From Clostridia bacterium (GTDB lineage: Bacteria > Bacillota > Clostridia > Christensenellales > UBA1242), in NCBI GenBank assembly GCA_017501645.1, contig JAFVWN010000004.1, positions 1 to 64,000 on the forward strand: 64,000 bases of DNA, read 5' to 3'. The notes below the pieces were generated by a model that was not told the origin of the DNA, did no database searches, and saw only the letters and a program-made list of their open reading frames with translations. Positions 63,727 to 64,000 of this stretch are shown here, piece after piece. The position numbers were made by a program, and so were the translations under genes. How positions within the stretch are numbered: the stretch's first letter is position 1; each line of letters begins with the position of its first letter.

Positions 63727-63744
63727 GTTTTTTATTGCTTTTTA

Positions 63745-64000
63745 TTAGAAAGAAATTCTTTCACTAATATAAGATTGAAGCTCGCTAAGAGGTATACGAA
63801 CTTGCTCCATAGTATCTCTATCACGAACAGTGACAGCATTGTCTTCAAGAGTATCAAAGTCAATTGTTACGCAGAATGGAGTACCAATCTCGTCTTGACG
63901 GCGATATCTTTTACCAATAGAACCAGCCTCATCATAAGTACAAGGGAATTTCTTGATGAGTTCACTGTAAACCTCATCAGCCTTTTCGCCAAGCTTCTTA
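63745..64000 (-). CDS. glyS: Glycyl-tRNA synthetase, C-terminal part (cut by window edge)
   Basis: The last 84 codons, read from the right edge, include [20 protein letters not shown], then [30 protein letters not shown]. This is the anticodon-binding domain end of the dimer-type (alpha2) glycyl-tRNA synthetase. The N-terminal catalytic part lies outside the window. Confidence 0.93.
   Translation of the reverse strand, partial: KKLGEKADEVYSELIKKFPCTYDEAGSIGKRYRRQDEIGTPFCVTIDFDTLEDNAVTVRDRDTMEQVRIPLSELQSYISERISF

Overview
The window is an AT-rich bacterial chromosome segment. It uses the standard code: TGA serves as a stop (for example at 5821-5823), and prfB keeps the classical in-frame TGA frameshift. 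Gene content points to a low-GC Gram-positive anaerobe (Bacillota, Clostridia-like). It includes sepF and DivIVA-like genes, zinc-type L33, L36 and S14, an anaerobic (class III) ribonucleotide reductase, a dimer-type glycyl-tRNA synthetase, and several BspA-like surface proteins typical of host-associated gut lineages. The lineage assignment is inference. No rRNA, tRNA, CRISPR array, transposase or phage module was found.

Layout. 1-1295: 3' part of a BspA-like leucine-rich-repeat surface protein. 1552-7133: glycerol catabolism (glpK, divergent from two flavoprotein genes, a DUF1667 gene and a YwaF-like membrane protein). 7134-9302: a small possible gene, an XRE regulator divergent from a truncated SLOG-type gene, and a nucleoside hydrolase. 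9454-16017: a 2187-codon gene for a giant, repeat-rich, membrane-anchored coiled-coil protein built from two separately duplicated modules. 16183-21472: prfB, an unknown gene, tsaD, then rpmG-secE-nusG-rplK-rplA. 21862-25395: a 1177-residue BspA-like protein sitting where rplJ-rplL-rpoBC normally follow. 25550-41489: the S10-spc-alpha ribosomal superoperon with secY, adk, map, infA and rpoA. 41490-42776: a gene-free stretch of imperfect ~300-bp tandem repeats, most of which carry an intrinsic terminator. 42777-47134: two more surface proteins with the same N-terminal GGAxY repeat module but different C-terminal domains (DUF6273 and a Hint/intein-like domain), flanking a winged-helix-like gene. 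47289-49513: a patatin-like lipase and a ComEC-like metallo-beta-lactamase-fold protein. 49717-53848: an NrdR-box-controlled operon of nrdD (fused to a redoxin domain), trxB and nrdG. 53946-56523: a P-loop-less shikimate-kinase-like protein, a small charged protein, lgt with an apparently leaderless start, and a coiled-coil protein with an AT-hook. 57088-58997: groES-groEL on the minus strand. 59207-63647: a SPOR-like membrane protein, sepF, a tiny DivIVA-like protein, a low-molecular-weight tyrosine phosphatase, rpiB, and two membrane proteins. 63745-64000: 3' end of glyS.

How the genes work together. Most of the window is core information processing: translation, secretion through SecYE and adenylate kinase. 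Two redox or metabolic modules are self-contained. GlpK plus the flavoprotein/DUF1667 set convert glycerol to dihydroxyacetone phosphate. NrdD-redoxin, TrxB and NrdG supply dNTPs without oxygen. The accessory layer is a family of secreted proteins that share one N-terminal module and swap C-terminal modules. They are placed in breaks of the ribosomal gene clusters and lie next to dispersed repeats. Together with the giant coiled-coil protein, these are the least explained parts of the window.
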